NCBI GenBank assembly: GCA_028274465.1
Contig: CM051456.1
Location: 114,939,397 to 115,003,396 of the forward strand
Length of the DNA: 64,000 nucleotides
Source of the DNA: Plantago ovata
Taxonomy: Eukaryota; Streptophyta; Magnoliopsida; Lamiales; Plantaginaceae
Direction: 5' to 3'
Program-made: the position numbers and the translations under genes
Part shown: positions 1 to 12,240 of the stretch, piece by piece
Layout of the letters: every line of letters begins with the position of its first letter
Position numbering within the stretch: position 1 is the first letter of the stretch
Notes under the pieces: generated by a model
Databases searched by the model: none
Told to the model about the DNA's origin: nothing
Seen by the model: the letters and a program-made list of their open reading frames with translations, nothing else

Positions 1-930
1 CCACGTTAAGGGCGGTTAAAAAACTCCATCATCTCCATCTGGCCGATTTAAATGCGTCAGTCTCAGTATTAAACTATTTACTACTAGTACTATAACTATA
101 TATATATTTATTAAATATATCTTTCCTTGCCTGCCGGTCCTGGTCCCACTTCCAGCTGTTTCTCTGTCTCCAGTCTATTCCTTCAGATCCATATCACAAC
201 CCTCCAATTCTTTCCAATTATAACTCCAAAGTTCCAATATTTTCATCCGGCAGTAGATATACATATGTAAATAAGTTAAAATGTATCAATAATTTATTAC
301 AATTTGGCTATGGCCTATGGTTACAAAACTTCTGGACCGCCTTCAAGTTGTGCATTGAGACTGAGGTGAACAAATCCACACTACATACATTAAAGTGGTC
401 CATAATTTCTTCAGAGATTAATCATTGTTATCAATTTTAAATTAAAAATAAACTTATAGTGCACTAATGAAATTTTGGGAGTTAAGTAGGAGTATATTTC
501 TATAGCCCTCACAAGTCACAACATTGAAAGATAGATATTTTTGTAGTTTGTTTTAAGTTTGAATCTAATATATTAAGGAGGATAATTGTTATAAAAATAA
601 TTCGATGAATTTGAATACCATAAAATAAAACATGGTAATTCAATTATGTATAGTTACTAACCTCAACATTATACAGTAAAAATATTATGTGATTGCACTT
701 TTTCAAAATGTTATTATTTTTTATGCTAAAAGGGAAAATATTTATAATCACAGTCATTTTAAGAACAATTAGTTAATTATATTCCTAAGAAAATAAAGTG
801 ATTGGAGTAAATAATTAATTAATTATATAATACTCCGTAATTTTTGTATAATAAGGTTAATAATGACGAACAGCAATAATAATCTTTTCCAAAAAAATCC
901 CATGATCACCTCTCCCACAAACGTGATTTC
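1..930. other. AT-rich region upstream of the beta-tubulin gene; no gene seen
   Basis: I see no coding region here. The stretch is AT-rich with many short A/T runs and probably holds distal promoter sequence of the tubulin gene. No transposon ends were recognised. Confidence 0.6.
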
Positions 931-936
931 ATTGAT

Positions 937-944
937 TATATAAT
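937..944 (+). promoter_or_regulatory. Probable TATA box of the beta-tubulin gene
   Basis: TATATAAT lies about 212 bases before the start codon. It is followed by a leader of roughly 180 bases that is rich in CT repeats (around 1040-1055), as is common in highly expressed plant housekeeping genes. The transcription start was not measured. Confidence 0.5.
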
Positions 945-1155
945 CCCACGAACCGCAGCATAACTACCGCAGAGAAAATCACGGGACTCTTTAAAAATCT
1001 CTCCCTTCCCTCCTCGCCTGCCAATACCATCATCACATTTATCTCTCTCTCTCACCCAAACATTATTAACCACCTCCCACATTTCCCCTTCACATTCTTC
1101 TGCAGGCGATTGCAGACAAAAACCAAAACCTAAATCAAATACCAAAAATTCAAAA

Positions 1156-3466
1156 ATGAGAGAAATCCTTCACATTCAAGGAGGACAATGCGGTAACCAG
1201 ATCGGATCCAAGTTCTGGGAGGTCATCTGTGACGAGCACGGTGTAGATCCCACCGGCAAGTTCAAGCCAGACACCTCCGAATCCGACACTCAGTTGGAGC
1301 GCATCAATGTTTACTTCAACGAGGCCTCTGGCGGAAGGTATGTTCCACGCGCCGTCCTTATGGATCTGGAGCCTGGGACCATGGATTCCATCAGATCCGG
1401 TCCCTACGGTCAGATCTTCCGACCTGATAACTTCGTCTTCGGTCAGTCCGGTGCTGGAAACAACTGGGCGAAAGGTCATTACACTGAGGGGGCGGAGCTG
1501 ATTGATGCTGTGCTCGATGTGGTTCGCAAGGAGGCGGAGAATTGCGATTGCTTGCAAGGTCTGTTCGTTTTGTACTATCTCCGTTCGTTTTATTCCTTTA
1601 TTAAGCTTTGTTATCTGTAAAATGATGTTATCATCTGAGATTGCTGCTTATGTGTATTGGAAATGTGGATTCCGTCTGTTAGATCGGCGTGATGTGAGAT
1701 TTGTGTGTGTTTAGGGCGCTAATATCTGATGTGGAGATGTTGATCCTTTTGCGTATTCGTTTTCTGATCTAGAAATTCTGTCGGCCTGCCTAGGGTTTGT
1801 TGATGCGTGTGTTTGGTTTAGTGTTTATTTTTTCCTATAGTGTTTTTCAGTATTTAAGTCCAGTTGGTGGTATTGTGAAGGAGAATGTGGTTTTATTAGC
1901 TTTTGATTTCAGTAATGAGATTGTTGGAGTTCTGAATGTTTTGCTTCTCCAGGATCGTTTATTGATCTCGTTCCTTAGGTTGTTGTTATGGTGATAGCCT
2001 GTGATCTATGAAGTCTGTAGTACCACAACAGGAATGTGTTGATAGTTGTCTTTACTTCAGTTGCAAATAGTTCCTAACTCTGGTTTGCGATTGTCATTTG
2101 GAGACCTGTGCTTGTGATGCAATGTGAGATTTACAACATTTCTAATCAATGCTGCATGTTTTTACTCTTGAAAATGCTTACTGTTGTGTTTCTGTGTAAT
2201 GTTTTTGAATAGAATTTATGCTGATAACTGCTTTATCGTGTGGAGCTTCACTATTTATGTTCCGTTTGATAATGTAAATGGAATATTCATTTCTTATTTT
2301 GTATATGAACCGTGTGAGTTCATTTTGTTACAATGAGCTTCATCTGTTAATGCCTGGTCTGAAGTCTTGGTTCTGTTTCCGTTATGTAATGGCTTTGCTA
2401 ATACTAGTCATCTTGTTCTACTTTGCCAGGATTTCAAGTATGTCACTCACTTGGAGGAGGCACAGGTTCTGGCATGGGTACTCTTCTGATCTCAAAGATC
2501 AGGGAGGAATACCCAGACAGGATGATGCTCACCTTCTCAGTGTTCCCTTCACCTAAGGTCTCTGACACTGTTGTTGAGCCTTACAATGCTACTCTCTCAG
2601 TCCACCAGTTGGTTGAAAATGCAGATGAGTGCATGGTCCTTGATAATGAAGCTCTCTATGACATCTGCTTCAGGACTTTGAAGCTCAGTACACCTAGCTG
2701 TAAGCCTTATTTATTTAACTGAGCAGTATAAATATAGAACTGAAGTCCAGAAAAATCTAATTCATGTCCTTTTATTGTTTGACATGCAGTTGGTGACTTG
2801 AATCACTTGATCTCCGCAACCATGAGTGGTGTGACTTGTTGTTTGAGATTCCCTGGTCAATTGAACTCTGACCTGAGGAAGCTTGCTGTGAACTTGATAC
2901 CTTTCCCTCGTCTTCACTTCTTCATGGTGGGATTTGCTCCTCTCACATCTCGTGGATCTCAGCATTATATCTCACTGACTGTCCCAGAGTTGACCCAGCA
3001 AATGTGGGATTCTAAGAACATGATGTGCGCTGCTGATCCCCGCCATGGTCGTTACCTGACAGCCTCTGCTATGTTCCGTGGAAAGATGAGCACCAAGGAG
3101 GTGGATGAACAGATGCTGAATGTTCAGAACAAGAACTCATCTTATTTTGTGGAATGGATCCCGAATAATGTGAAGTCGAGTGTGTGTGACATTCCACCAA
3201 CAGGGTTGAAAATGTCTTCTACTTTTGTGGGAAATTCTACCTCAATCCAGGAAATGTTCAGGAGAGTGAGCGAACAGTTCACTGCTATGTTCAGGCGCAA
3301 GGCTTTCTTGCATTGGTACACTGGTGAAGGCATGGATGAAATGGAATTCACTGAAGCCGAGAGCAACATGAATGATTTGGTTGCCGAGTACCAGCAATAC
3401 CAGGATGCCACCGCAGAGGATGAGGAAGATTATGAAGACGAAGGGGAAGAGCAATATGAAGGTTAA
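1156..3466 (+). CDS. TUB: Beta-tubulin, complete three-exon gene
   Basis: Encodes beta-tubulin, the GTP-binding partner of alpha-tubulin in microtubules. Exons are 1156-1558, 2430-2699 and 2790-3466, all with GT-AG borders and matching phase. Together they give 1350 bases and a 449-residue protein, the normal plant length. The start is fixed by the MREI tetrapeptide, which in animals mediates autoregulation of tubulin mRNA. Visible motifs are GGQCGNQIG near residue 10, the GTP-binding loop GGGTGSGMG encoded at the start of exon 2, and the acidic tail ending [10 protein letters not shown]. Intron 1 follows CDCLQ, within the split glycine codon, and intron 2 splits the phenylalanine codon before GDLNH; these are the positions I know for plant TUB genes. 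The 3' part of exon 3 and its 3' UTR have a partial copy at 10501-10870. No lesion was seen, so the gene is probably functional. Confidence 0.97.
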
Positions 3467-4447
3467 ACAAGATATCAACAAGTCTGGGTTCTAATATGCC
3501 CTTTGCTTTTGCCTGTTGTCCCTGCTGGTTTACATGATTTTTTTGTGCTTGATGCTTCCTTTTCATTATCATGAACTTTTTACAAGGTTGCTGCTACTTT
3601 GGTGTTTTTAGTACTTGTCTTGAATTTGTTTGATATATCAACGACATTGCCTGTATCAGTTTTTATAGTTTCTTCTATTATCCTACTAGTAAATAGAATA
3701 TTCTATCAGTTCCTTTGCTGTAATCCTGAGTTCCCTCCTCTTGGTTAATCTTGTTAGAGGCATCCGTTGTTTTCCTCTCTAGATCCTGCTCATTGCTTAT
3801 TTGCTTCAAGTGTGGAAAATTATGTGCTGCATTTTCCAGTGGTCACCTTTCTAGTATGTCAAAGAAAAGTTTCATTCATTTACAGGTAATGAGTAGATTT
3901 TTAATGCCATAAAGCTCCAGAACTTTTGAAACCATTTTATCCGGTTGTAATTATCACTGCATAAATGCAAAACTTTATGAAGAGTCGTCTTCCGCAATCC
4001 ACACAAGATACAAAACAAATGGCAAAAGTAAAAACGCCGAGCATTTTCACACTTCCAACATCATTTATAAAATGCTTGGCGTTTATATTAAGTATATAAA
4101 AACGCCAGGCATTTTCACACCTTTATATAGTTACTTTATATACTTGGCGTTATAAATGAATGGTTATTCAGATGTTGGAGTGAGATGTATATAGGTGAAG
4201 ACTATTTGAACATGCCACTGTAGCAGATGATGAACACCTTGTAAAATGTACTACTAATAGACAACAGTCTAACAATTACAGGAGTATGATTCATTACTTC
4301 AGAGTATTACAGATTCATAATCCTCTCAGTAAATAATCCATACTTCATCTCCAGCTACTGCTACAGTCTAACAGTTGCAGCTTATACTGAACTGTCACCT
4401 GATTCTGGTACAGCTGCTAGCTCTGTTTCGTAACGTCTTCCATTCAT
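3467..4447 (+). other. Tubulin 3' UTR and intergenic spacer
   Basis: The first ~250 bases are probably the tubulin 3' UTR. Much of the stretch has a diverged copy at 10700-11400, so it was part of the duplicated segment. It contains the inverted-repeat block at 4031-4152, which the copy lacks. No coding sequence was seen. Confidence 0.6.
4031..4152. repeat. Pair of short hairpin-forming repeats, MITE-like
   Basis: A 16-17 base arm at 4031-4047 (core AACGCCGAGCATTTT) pairs with 4069-4084, with one G-T wobble and a loop of about 21 bases. A second copy of the first arm (core ACGCCAGGCATTTT) lies at 4098-4114 and can pair with ACTTGGCGTT near 4139-4153. The block is missing from the duplicated copy of this spacer at about 11150-11280. 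That suggests a later insertion here, or a deletion there. No transposase is present. Confidence 0.55.
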
Positions 4448-6711
4448 TCAAGCAGCATTGTTTGTGCCTGGAAATGGATTTGGAGGCAAACTTAGATTCT
4501 CACCATCTCCCTCCAACATCTGAATAACCATTTTCATAGACGGTCTATCGGTTGGATACCATTGGATGCACCAAAGTCCAACAACTACAAGTTTCTTTAT
4601 TATCCTGCAGTTCCTGTCCTCACCTCCTTCATTATCAATCTTTAACCACACTTGATCATCATCCCCTTGATTCAACTGATTGTATATCCACTTAGGAAAG
4701 TAGACTGCACTGTTATCCGTTATAACATCTTTATTCTTACTTCCCCCTACCATATCAAGCAAAAGTATACCGAAGCTATACACATCAGACTTGTGGGACA
4801 CCCTTCCAAAAGTCCTAGACATTATCTCTGGAGCAATGTACCCCATAGTCCCTCTAGCATCCGTCATTGAAATCGCACTTTCTTCCTTTGTGCAAAACTT
4901 AGCTAGCCCAAAATCACAAATCTTCGGGTTTAGATTATGATCCAACAAGATGTTGTGAGGCTTGATATCCAAATGCAGGATTTGTTGATCACATCCCTGG
5001 TGAAGATACTCAATGCCTTTGGCTATCCCAATTGAAATATCTTGCATTTTTTCCCATGTAAGAGGATTTTTCTTAGCTCCATTCTGGATGATGAATTTTC
5101 GCAATGAATCATTCGGCAGGTAGTCATATACAAGGGCTCGCCTGAAACCATCTGCGCAAAAGCCGACCAAACGTACTATGTTGACGTGGTGTATGCTCCC
5201 TATTGAACTTATTTCATTTACAAACTCTTCACCATTTCCCTTAGAGCTGTTGAGAACTTTTACCGCAACAAATAGTTCTTTCGATATCTGTCCTTTGTAA
5301 ACAATGCCATAACCTCCTTCGCCCAGCTTCTCAGTGAAATTTTTAGTTATCCTCCGTATATCAGCATAAGAGAACCGTGTCGGTTTAAGAGCTTTATAAT
5401 CTTTCAGGAAACTTTCCATCTTTTTATCAGTTTTGATTGATCTGTATACATAGTAGAGAGATGCAAGTGTTGCAAGAAAAAGAAAAGACCCAATAGTTGC
5501 ACCTGAATAGACATAAAGAAAGTACTGTACTAGTAAGCATTCATAAATGATACTAAAGTTTAAACTGCCTTAATGTTTAAATAGAGTATAAGAGAATATG
5601 AGCACCTGCAATCACAGGAGTCTTTGATGGCCCTGTTACAAGATGCATAAGGAAAGAAAAAAAGGTGGTCAAATTATTAGTTTAGCTGCAGTACACATTT
5701 ACATTTTACTATCCTAAAAGTTTCAACCTAGAGCAGAGAATTAGCTGGTGAATTCATCCCTAAAAGGTGATTTTTTTCTTTCTTAAAAATAAATATCAAT
5801 ATCACATTACTCACTCATACATTTCAAATTTTCAACTCTACATTTCAACTAATACATAATAATTTCGAAAATGTATTGACCATTATATATAATCTAAAAA
5901 ACATTTCGAAGTTAAAATGAAGTAGAAATAAATCACATACTCTGAAAAAAAAAACGACAAACTCTAAAGTCATAGGATCGGAGTTTAATAATTTTAATAA
6001 CTTACCTCTTTGAAAACACTGAATTTGTTTTCCGGTATGGTCAGTTGATGATCTGCACAATTGGCCTCTAGCATGACACCTGCCACAATCTGGTCGAGAC
6101 CATTTCAACCGCATATGATTCGTAAATAGGCCACTCGGCGGAACAGATGGAACTTGACGAATCCTAGCACAAGAAGCAAAGAGATGCACCTCCCACAATA
6201 ATGAAGGAGCAAAGAGTTGGTAACCATCAACAGCCGGACAAGAAGGCACAACAATACCAAGATCTGTGGAACAATTGAACAGAACGTAATCTTCCAAATG
6301 CTCGTCTTCATTGTCTAGAATGAAACTGAAAGGAGAGCCGGAAGATAATAAGTTCAAGTTTACTAGTTTTCCAGCAAGGCAACTTTGTGGATCATACAAC
6401 TCTATCGTTTGAGATCTGTAGTTGATTCTTGACAAGGATACGTTCACCGAAAAGGGTAGTTGGATAATGGTTTCATCGTTTTCGTCACAGTGTAGGTGGA
6501 AAGCAGGGCTGTAGGCACAGTGTTGCGGCTGTGAGTTGGTGAGTCTGAATGGGAATTGGATTAGAGGTCCATTCTTTCTGCATCGTATTGGCTCGCAATT
6601 GTTACCGAGTGTAATACTAGCTCCAGCTGACCCGACAAGATGACTAGAAAGTGGAACAAGGAATAGAAGAGTGGCTACTGGGAAGAAAGAAGAAGAGAGA
6701 CATGATGACAT
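4448..6711 (-). CDS. LRK10-like receptor kinase (GUB_WAK ectodomain, TM, kinase)
   Basis: Plasma-membrane receptor-like kinase of the LRK10L / rust-resistance-kinase-Lr10-like family. Exons in transcript order are 6711-6006, 5632-5606 (27 bases) and 5502-4448; all borders are GT-AG, phases fit, and the sum is 1788 bases or 595 residues. Residues 1-30 form a signal peptide. Residues ~35-230 are a cysteine-rich GUB_WAK-type ectodomain (CEPIRC, a C-x-x-C pair in DCGRCHARGQLC). The transmembrane helix is about 245-265, encoded at the start of exon 3. The kinase has the glycine loop GEGGYG (~305), VAVK (K ~326), HLDIKPHN (~421, a non-RD catalytic loop) and DFG (~441). The ligand is unknown; relatives act in pathogen response. 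It lies head-to-head with the damaged paralogue at 7443, and its kinase half is copied at 11406-12195. No lesion was seen. Confidence 0.88.
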
Positions 6712-7442
6712 TTGATCCCAATCTCCAAACCAACCAAATGACCCAAATTCGTAAATTTTAACTATTTTTAAGGTTAAACCACATGAGTTTTTGCCCTTTT
6801 TAATAGTATATATTTTACATTTAATGTGAACAGAGTGAACCTGTTAAGCTCCTCCCAGAGTCCCAGTCCCAGGAAATGCAGCAGACGCAATGCTTAATTT
6901 TCCTTTTCCGTTTGAAAATAACTCAAGTAGCCTATGCTTTTAGACCTACATGTTCGTTCACATAGAATAGAATTGGCGTGGTACAGTTTTGTTAGTTTTT
7001 TATTTTCATTGTTTTCCCATTGCACCAATCTCGACACAGTGCACGTTCTAGTGTTCTACTCATCACCAGTCTAGTTAATAATAAAAAAATGTGAAAAGGC
7101 ATAAGGTATATTCGGCCAAAGTCATGTGATGATTTTGAACTATACAATGAAATTATAGGAACTGGTCCTTGAAAGAAAATCCCAGCTATATCAATCAAGG
7201 TCCAAGGAGCTGGTTATTGCTGACTTGATGATAAATAAATAGTCAAAAGAAATAAGTACTAATTTACAAGTCCTAATACAAGTATAATAAGTTCACTTTA
7301 CCCAAGCAGTATCCCTCACTATTCCTTCATTCCATTCAATTAGCTCTTCTCATTTTCCCCGTCCATCTTTGTTATCGATAGGTAGCTCTTTTACCAAGTA
7401 ATTTTCTTATCTTTTTAAGCCTGAAAGTTTTATCTGTGCAGG
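6712..7442. promoter_or_regulatory. Intergenic region between two divergent LRK10L genes
   Basis: About 730 bases separate the start codons of the divergent receptor kinase genes, so both promoters should lie here. No clear shared element was identified. A CT-rich leader just before 7443 (about 7320-7380) fits a 5' UTR of the plus-strand gene. Confidence 0.5.
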
Positions 7443-10439
7443 ATGAGGTGCTTTTCTGTCCAAATCTTATTTCTCTTCATCCTAATCCTGCATTTCCTTC
7501 ACCAGACATATTCGTCGTCATCAATGCAACCTTTACAAGGCTATACCAGTGCTGCCCACTACTGTCAAGCTTCTGCCTGTGGTGATATCCGCAATATTAG
7601 CTACCCTTTTAGGCTGAGAGATGACCCACCACATTGTGGCTATCCCAAACATGAGCTTCTATGCGAGAACCATACCACATTATTTCTATATCTAGCCTCT
7701 ATTCAGGAAGACCATGCTGATATGCAGAAACAGAAATACCGTTACGTTGTGAAATCAATCAATTACAACAACTACACTATCCACCTTTCTGATCCTTCCA
7801 TTGTCTCTAACGACACTTGCTCTTTCTCATCATATTCTGGCGTAGATTTATATAATTTTGTCACTGATCCTTATTTCACTGAAAACCGTTTTAGTCCTGA
7901 TTTCAAGCCTTTAGTAAGCCCGGTTACTTTCTTTAGTTGCCCAAGTCCTCTAAACAATGATTCTTTTACCTACATAAAAAACACCTGCCTTGATGAGTCC
8001 ACTAATACTATTGCTACAGCTACTGGCAGCAGACATAAATATATTAAGATTGGCGAGATGTACATACCGGAGTTGGAAGACATGTGTACGGTAGACATGG
8101 TGAGTATCACATCAATCCCATTTGTACAAGGTTATAACAACAACTTGTCTCTTTCAGACATCCATACATCTCTGGTGGACGGGTTTCAACTTTCATGGTA
8201 CTCGTTAATTTGTGAGGGAGACTGCGCCAACGTATGGGTTTACTGTCAATGGGTTGTTCAAGAAAAAAGTTGTCGATGGTATGACTACAGTCCTATGTGC
8301 CTCTTCCAGACAGCGTGTTCTGCTCATATTGGATATTCAAGAAATAGTAAGACTAATAGTACTATTCTATTGCTTGTTTCCTGTATAGAATATTTGCTTT
8401 TACTGTCATCCCAACTAGTATTAATACTCTATAGCTAATTAATCTATTCCCGTGGATGCAGGCACTTCCCTTCACCTCAGCAGAGTAACAGAATGTAAGT
8501 TTTCTAATCCACTATTCATAATAATTTACCAAACATTCATTGAGCAATTTCACAAATTTCATTTTGATATCGCCTCTCTACTGACCGGTCATCAAACTTA
8601 AAACATAATGCGCACATATAGAAATAGGGCGCTCATGTTTGGCTTTTCTTTAATCATCTCTTTGATTGTTTTAAGTGTTCAACCAGCAATATTCTCTCAA
8701 CTGGTTGTTCTGTTCATATGAAAAAACCATGGCATTAAGGTTAGATTGATGAACCTCCTTTTGCTAGCCACACAAAATATTAAGTCATCTTGTTACTACT
8801 TAAGTAAAAGTAGATAATCCAATCCATGGGTGCTGGAAAATAAAAGCAGAAAGAAAATGGTTCTGGCAAGGTGAGTCAGGTGAGAAACTATCTGATATTA
8901 ATTAAACAGACATATCTTTGTGATAAAAGCGCTAAAAAAATCATTGCATAGTTCGCTATACTCTGCATACGTTGTTTTTTACATTGATTGAGACTACGTA
9001 CTAATTTGCTATCCTTATAATGTATCTGTGATGTATTTGGCAGGGATTGTATTCGTCATCATGTATGTCATTGGTATGTACTCTCATTGTCTCCCTTATA
9101 ATTAAGAACAGATTGTTGGTTTACATCTGATAAAGTAAAGAGTGAGTTCAGCAATGCTAACTTCTCAAGCTCATTTAAAAATATGATTAGAAATGTTCCA
9201 AATATCCCATGCAAAATCTGTACATTTCTTCATCGAAGAAATTGATTTGAGTTGAAGATCGATGTCATTTTGTGTTCTGCAGAGTTCATTATTGTGGCAA
9301 AGCATGTAATTGGGGTGCCTATATTGCTGGGGCTTCTAATATACAAACTCCGCACGAGACATAACTCAACCTTTGGTGAGATAGAAGGCTTTTTGCAAAA
9401 GCACAACCTTGCACCAATCCGATACTCTTACTCGAACATAAAGCAAATGACTGGCGGTTTTCGAAAAAAATTAGGCCAGGGAGGTTATGGTTCTGTTTAC
9501 CAGGGAAAGCTTAGAAGTGGCCCTGATGTGGCTGTAAAGATATTGAGCACCAAATCAAGATCAGATGGTCAAGACTTCATGAATGAAGTATTGAAGTGTC
9601 AACCATTGGAAGGGTCCATCATGTGAATGTGGTTAAATTGATTGGTTATTGTGCAGAAAGATCCAAACGTGCCCTAATTTATGACTTCATGCCCTAATGG
9701 TTCGCTTGATAAGTACATCCATAAGCAGGAAACAACCGAAGCATTAACTTGGGAGAAAAAGTATGAGATTGCGGTTGGTGTGGCACGAGGGATTGAGTAT
9801 TTGCATCGGGGCTGTGATGTGCAAATCCTCCATTTCGACATCAAGCCTCACAACATACTGCTTGATCAAAACTTCACTCCAAAAATATCTGATTTCGGGC
9901 TTGCAAAGTATTATTCAACTGAAAAGAACACGGTCACTTTGAGTGCTGCACGAGGAACAATAGGTTACGTGGCTCCCGAGCTTATCAACAGGAGCATTGG
10001 GAATGTCTCTTACAAGGCTGATGTGTATAGTTTTGGGATGATGCTAATGGAAATGGTGGGATTAAAGAGAGACCTGGCAAGTAATGGAGACGAGTCAAGC
10101 CAATATTTCCCATACTGGATTTACAACCATTTGGACAAATGGAAAGACATTGAACAAGGAATTGATGATATTGAAGAGAAAATCACCCGGAAGATGGCGA
10201 TAGTGGCATTGTGGTGCATACAAATGAGTCCAGGTGATCGTCCATCAATGAGTAGAGTGGTGGAAATGCTTGAAAGTGAAGATGAATCTCTGGATATTCC
10301 TCCAAAGCCTTCAGAGTCACCACGTGTCATCGCACAAGCATGGGAAACAGGTTCGACTTGGGACACCGAGTCCACTGATTCTGCAACCTTGTTGAGCAAT
10401 GATCATTCTACAAACAGAATATTTAGATCCAGTCAGTGA
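7443..10439 (+). pseudogene. Second LRK10-like receptor kinase, kinase domain frameshifted
   Basis: Paralogue of the 4448-6711 gene. The model is exon 1 7443-8346, two tiny exons 8462-8494 and 9044-9073, then 9283-10439; phases match and all borders are GT-AG. The tiny exons are plausible but less certain. Exon 1 codes for a signal peptide and a GUB_WAK ectodomain (ASACGDIRNISYPFRL, then several paired cysteines). The last exon opens with a membrane helix ([14 protein letters not shown]) and then the kinase: [29 protein letters not shown]. Two breaks occur in the N-lobe. An 8-base insertion at 9585-9592 makes an adjacent GAAGT repeat and leads to a stop at about 9624. One extra C in the CCC run at 9692-9694 shifts the frame back. 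Net change is +9, but the stop lies between them. Either a pseudogene or an allele with one assembly error; the 8-base change is unlikely to be an error. Confidence 0.8.
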
Positions 10440-10500
10440 GACAATCGGGCTATATGCTTGCACGGTTGCACCAATATACTTGAGAACTAATCTGTACTGT

Positions 10501-10699
10501 CAGCAAACAGTTCACTGCTATGTTCAGGCGCAAGGCTTTCTTGCATTGGTACACTGGTGAAGGCATGGATGAAATGGAATTCAGTAAAGCCGAGAGCAAC
10601 ATGAATGATTTGGTTGCTGAGTACCAGCAATACCAGGAGGCCACTGCAGAGGATGAGGAAGATTATGAAGACCAGGGGGAAGAGCAATACGAAGGTTAA
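10501..10699 (+). pseudogene. Duplicated 3' end of beta-tubulin, truncated
   Basis: The last ~65 codons of beta-tubulin are copied here from 3269-3466, with the frame open to the same stop and only a few changes, for example an E for D in the YQQYQ(D/E)A segment and Q for E in the acidic tail. The tubulin-like 3' UTR follows to about 11000. There is no start, promoter or GTPase domain, so this is a dead fragment marking the left edge of a segmental duplication. Confidence 0.92.
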
Positions 10700-12195
10700 A
10701 CAAGATATCAACAAGTCTGGGTTCTAAATATATGCCCCCTTTGCTTTTGTCCCTGCTGGTTTGCATGATTTTTTGTGCTTGATGCTTTCTCTTCATTATC
10801 ATGAACTTTTTACAAGGTTGCGCTGCTACTTTGGTGTGTAGTAATCTTGTCTTGAATTTGTTTGACATATGAACGATATTGCCTGTATCAGTTTTATACA
10901 GTAGTTCTTTCTATTATCATACTAGTAAATAGAAATATTCTATCAGTTCCTTTTGCTGTAATCCTGTGTTCGCTCCTGTTGGTTAATTTTGCATCCGTCA
11001 TTTTCATCAGTAGATCCTGATCATCGCGTGTTCACTTTAATTAAAGTGGAAAAATAGGGGCTGCATTTTCCAGTGTGCACTTTTCTATTATGTTAAAGAA
11101 ATGTTTTATTCATAACGTGAGAAATTTACAGGTGATGAGCAAATTGTTAAGGCCGCAGAAAGCTCCTGACCTTTTACAAACATTCAAAACTCTATGGAGG
11201 TTTCAGATCTTCCATACAACACTGGCTTAGGAAAGGTGCCAAGCATATGCACATCATGTAAATGAAGACTAACTATTTGAACATGAGAAGCAAACAAATA
11301 AGTCCTCTAACACACTGAACAATGTACTAACAGCTATGATTCATTTCAAAGTATTACACACTCCAGTAAATAATCAATACTTCATGTCATATGTAGCTTA
11401 GCGCCTTAGCTTAGGAAGAAAGAGCTGTCATCTGATTCTGGTACAGCTGCTAGCTCTGTTGCGTAGGGTCTTCCACTCATTACAGCAGCATTGTTTGTGC
11501 CTGGAAGTGGATTTGGAGGCAGACTAAGATTCTCTCCATCTCCATCTCCGCTGGATACCATTGGATGCACCAAAGTCCCACAACTACAAGTTTCTTCATT
11601 ATCCTCACCACCTTCATTATCAACCTTTATCCAAACTTCATGATCCTCCCCTTGACTCAACTGACTGTAAATCCATTTTGGAAAGTAAACTTCACTGTTA
11701 TTCGTTATAACATCTTTATTCTTACTTCCCCCAACCATATCAAGCAACAACATATATACCAAAGCTATACACATCAGACTTGTAGGACACCCTTCCAAAA
11801 GTCCTAGACATCATCTCTGGCGCAATGTACCCCTTCGTCCCCCTAGCTTCCATCGCACTTTCTTCCTTTGAGCAAAACTTAGCTAGCCCAAAATCACAAA
11901 TATTCGGGTTTTGATTATGGTCCAACAGGATGTTGCGAGGCTTGATATCCAAATGCAGGATTTGCTGATCACATCCCTCGTGAGATAACAATCCCAATGG
12001 CAACATCTTGCATTTTTTCCCAAGTGAGAGATTTTTTGTGAGCACCATTTTGGATGATGATCTTTCCAATGAATCATTCGGCAGGTAGTCATATACAAGG
12101 GCTCGTATGCAACCATCCGCACAGAAGCCGACCAAACTTACTATATCAACGTGGTGTATGCTCCCTATTGTACCCATTTCATTTACAAACTCTTC
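10501..12195. repeat. Segmental copy of the tubulin-3'/LRK10L-kinase block
   Basis: This block matches about 3268-5228 in order and orientation: the tubulin 3' coding end and UTR, then the minus-strand LRK10L kinase. The left edge coincides with the codons for EQFTAMF of tubulin. At the right edge kinase sequence stops at about 12195, and a short match to the LRK10L signal-peptide region (about 6612-6655) follows. Many small indels separate the copies, so the event is not recent. The plus-strand LRK10L gene at 7443-10439 lies between the copies. Confidence 0.88.
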
Positions 12196-12240
12196 TCATG
12201 AAGAGCAATACTAGTTCCAGGTGAAGCAAGACTAGTAACA
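11406..12240 (-). pseudogene. Truncated LRK10-like kinase pseudogene
   Basis: Minus-strand copy of the kinase half of the 4448-6711 gene. Recognisable parts are GSIHHVDIVSLVGFCADG, the catalytic segment HLDIKPRNILLD, CDFGLAKFCSKEES, APEMMSRTFGRVSYKSD and the C-terminal SLPPNPLPGTNNAA. Lesions include a small deletion before the GCDQQ segment, frameshifts on both sides of it, another near SFG, and loss of the segment around the conserved DRPSM motif. The glycine loop, transmembrane helix and ectodomain are absent. At 12196-12240 the reverse strand resembles the signal-peptide end of the intact gene (SLASPGTSIAL against LVGSAGASITL), so an internal deletion of about 1.4 kb fused the two ends. 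Confidence 0.9.

Noticed and set aside
1150..1557. 135-codon open frame antisense to tubulin exon 1
   Set aside because: Shadow of a strongly conserved coding exon; it has no promoter or homology of its own.
9681..10439. Open frame that could be called a separate kinase gene starting at 9681
   Set aside because: It lacks the glycine loop and lysine. The missing part lies just upstream in another frame, so it is the second half of the damaged receptor kinase.
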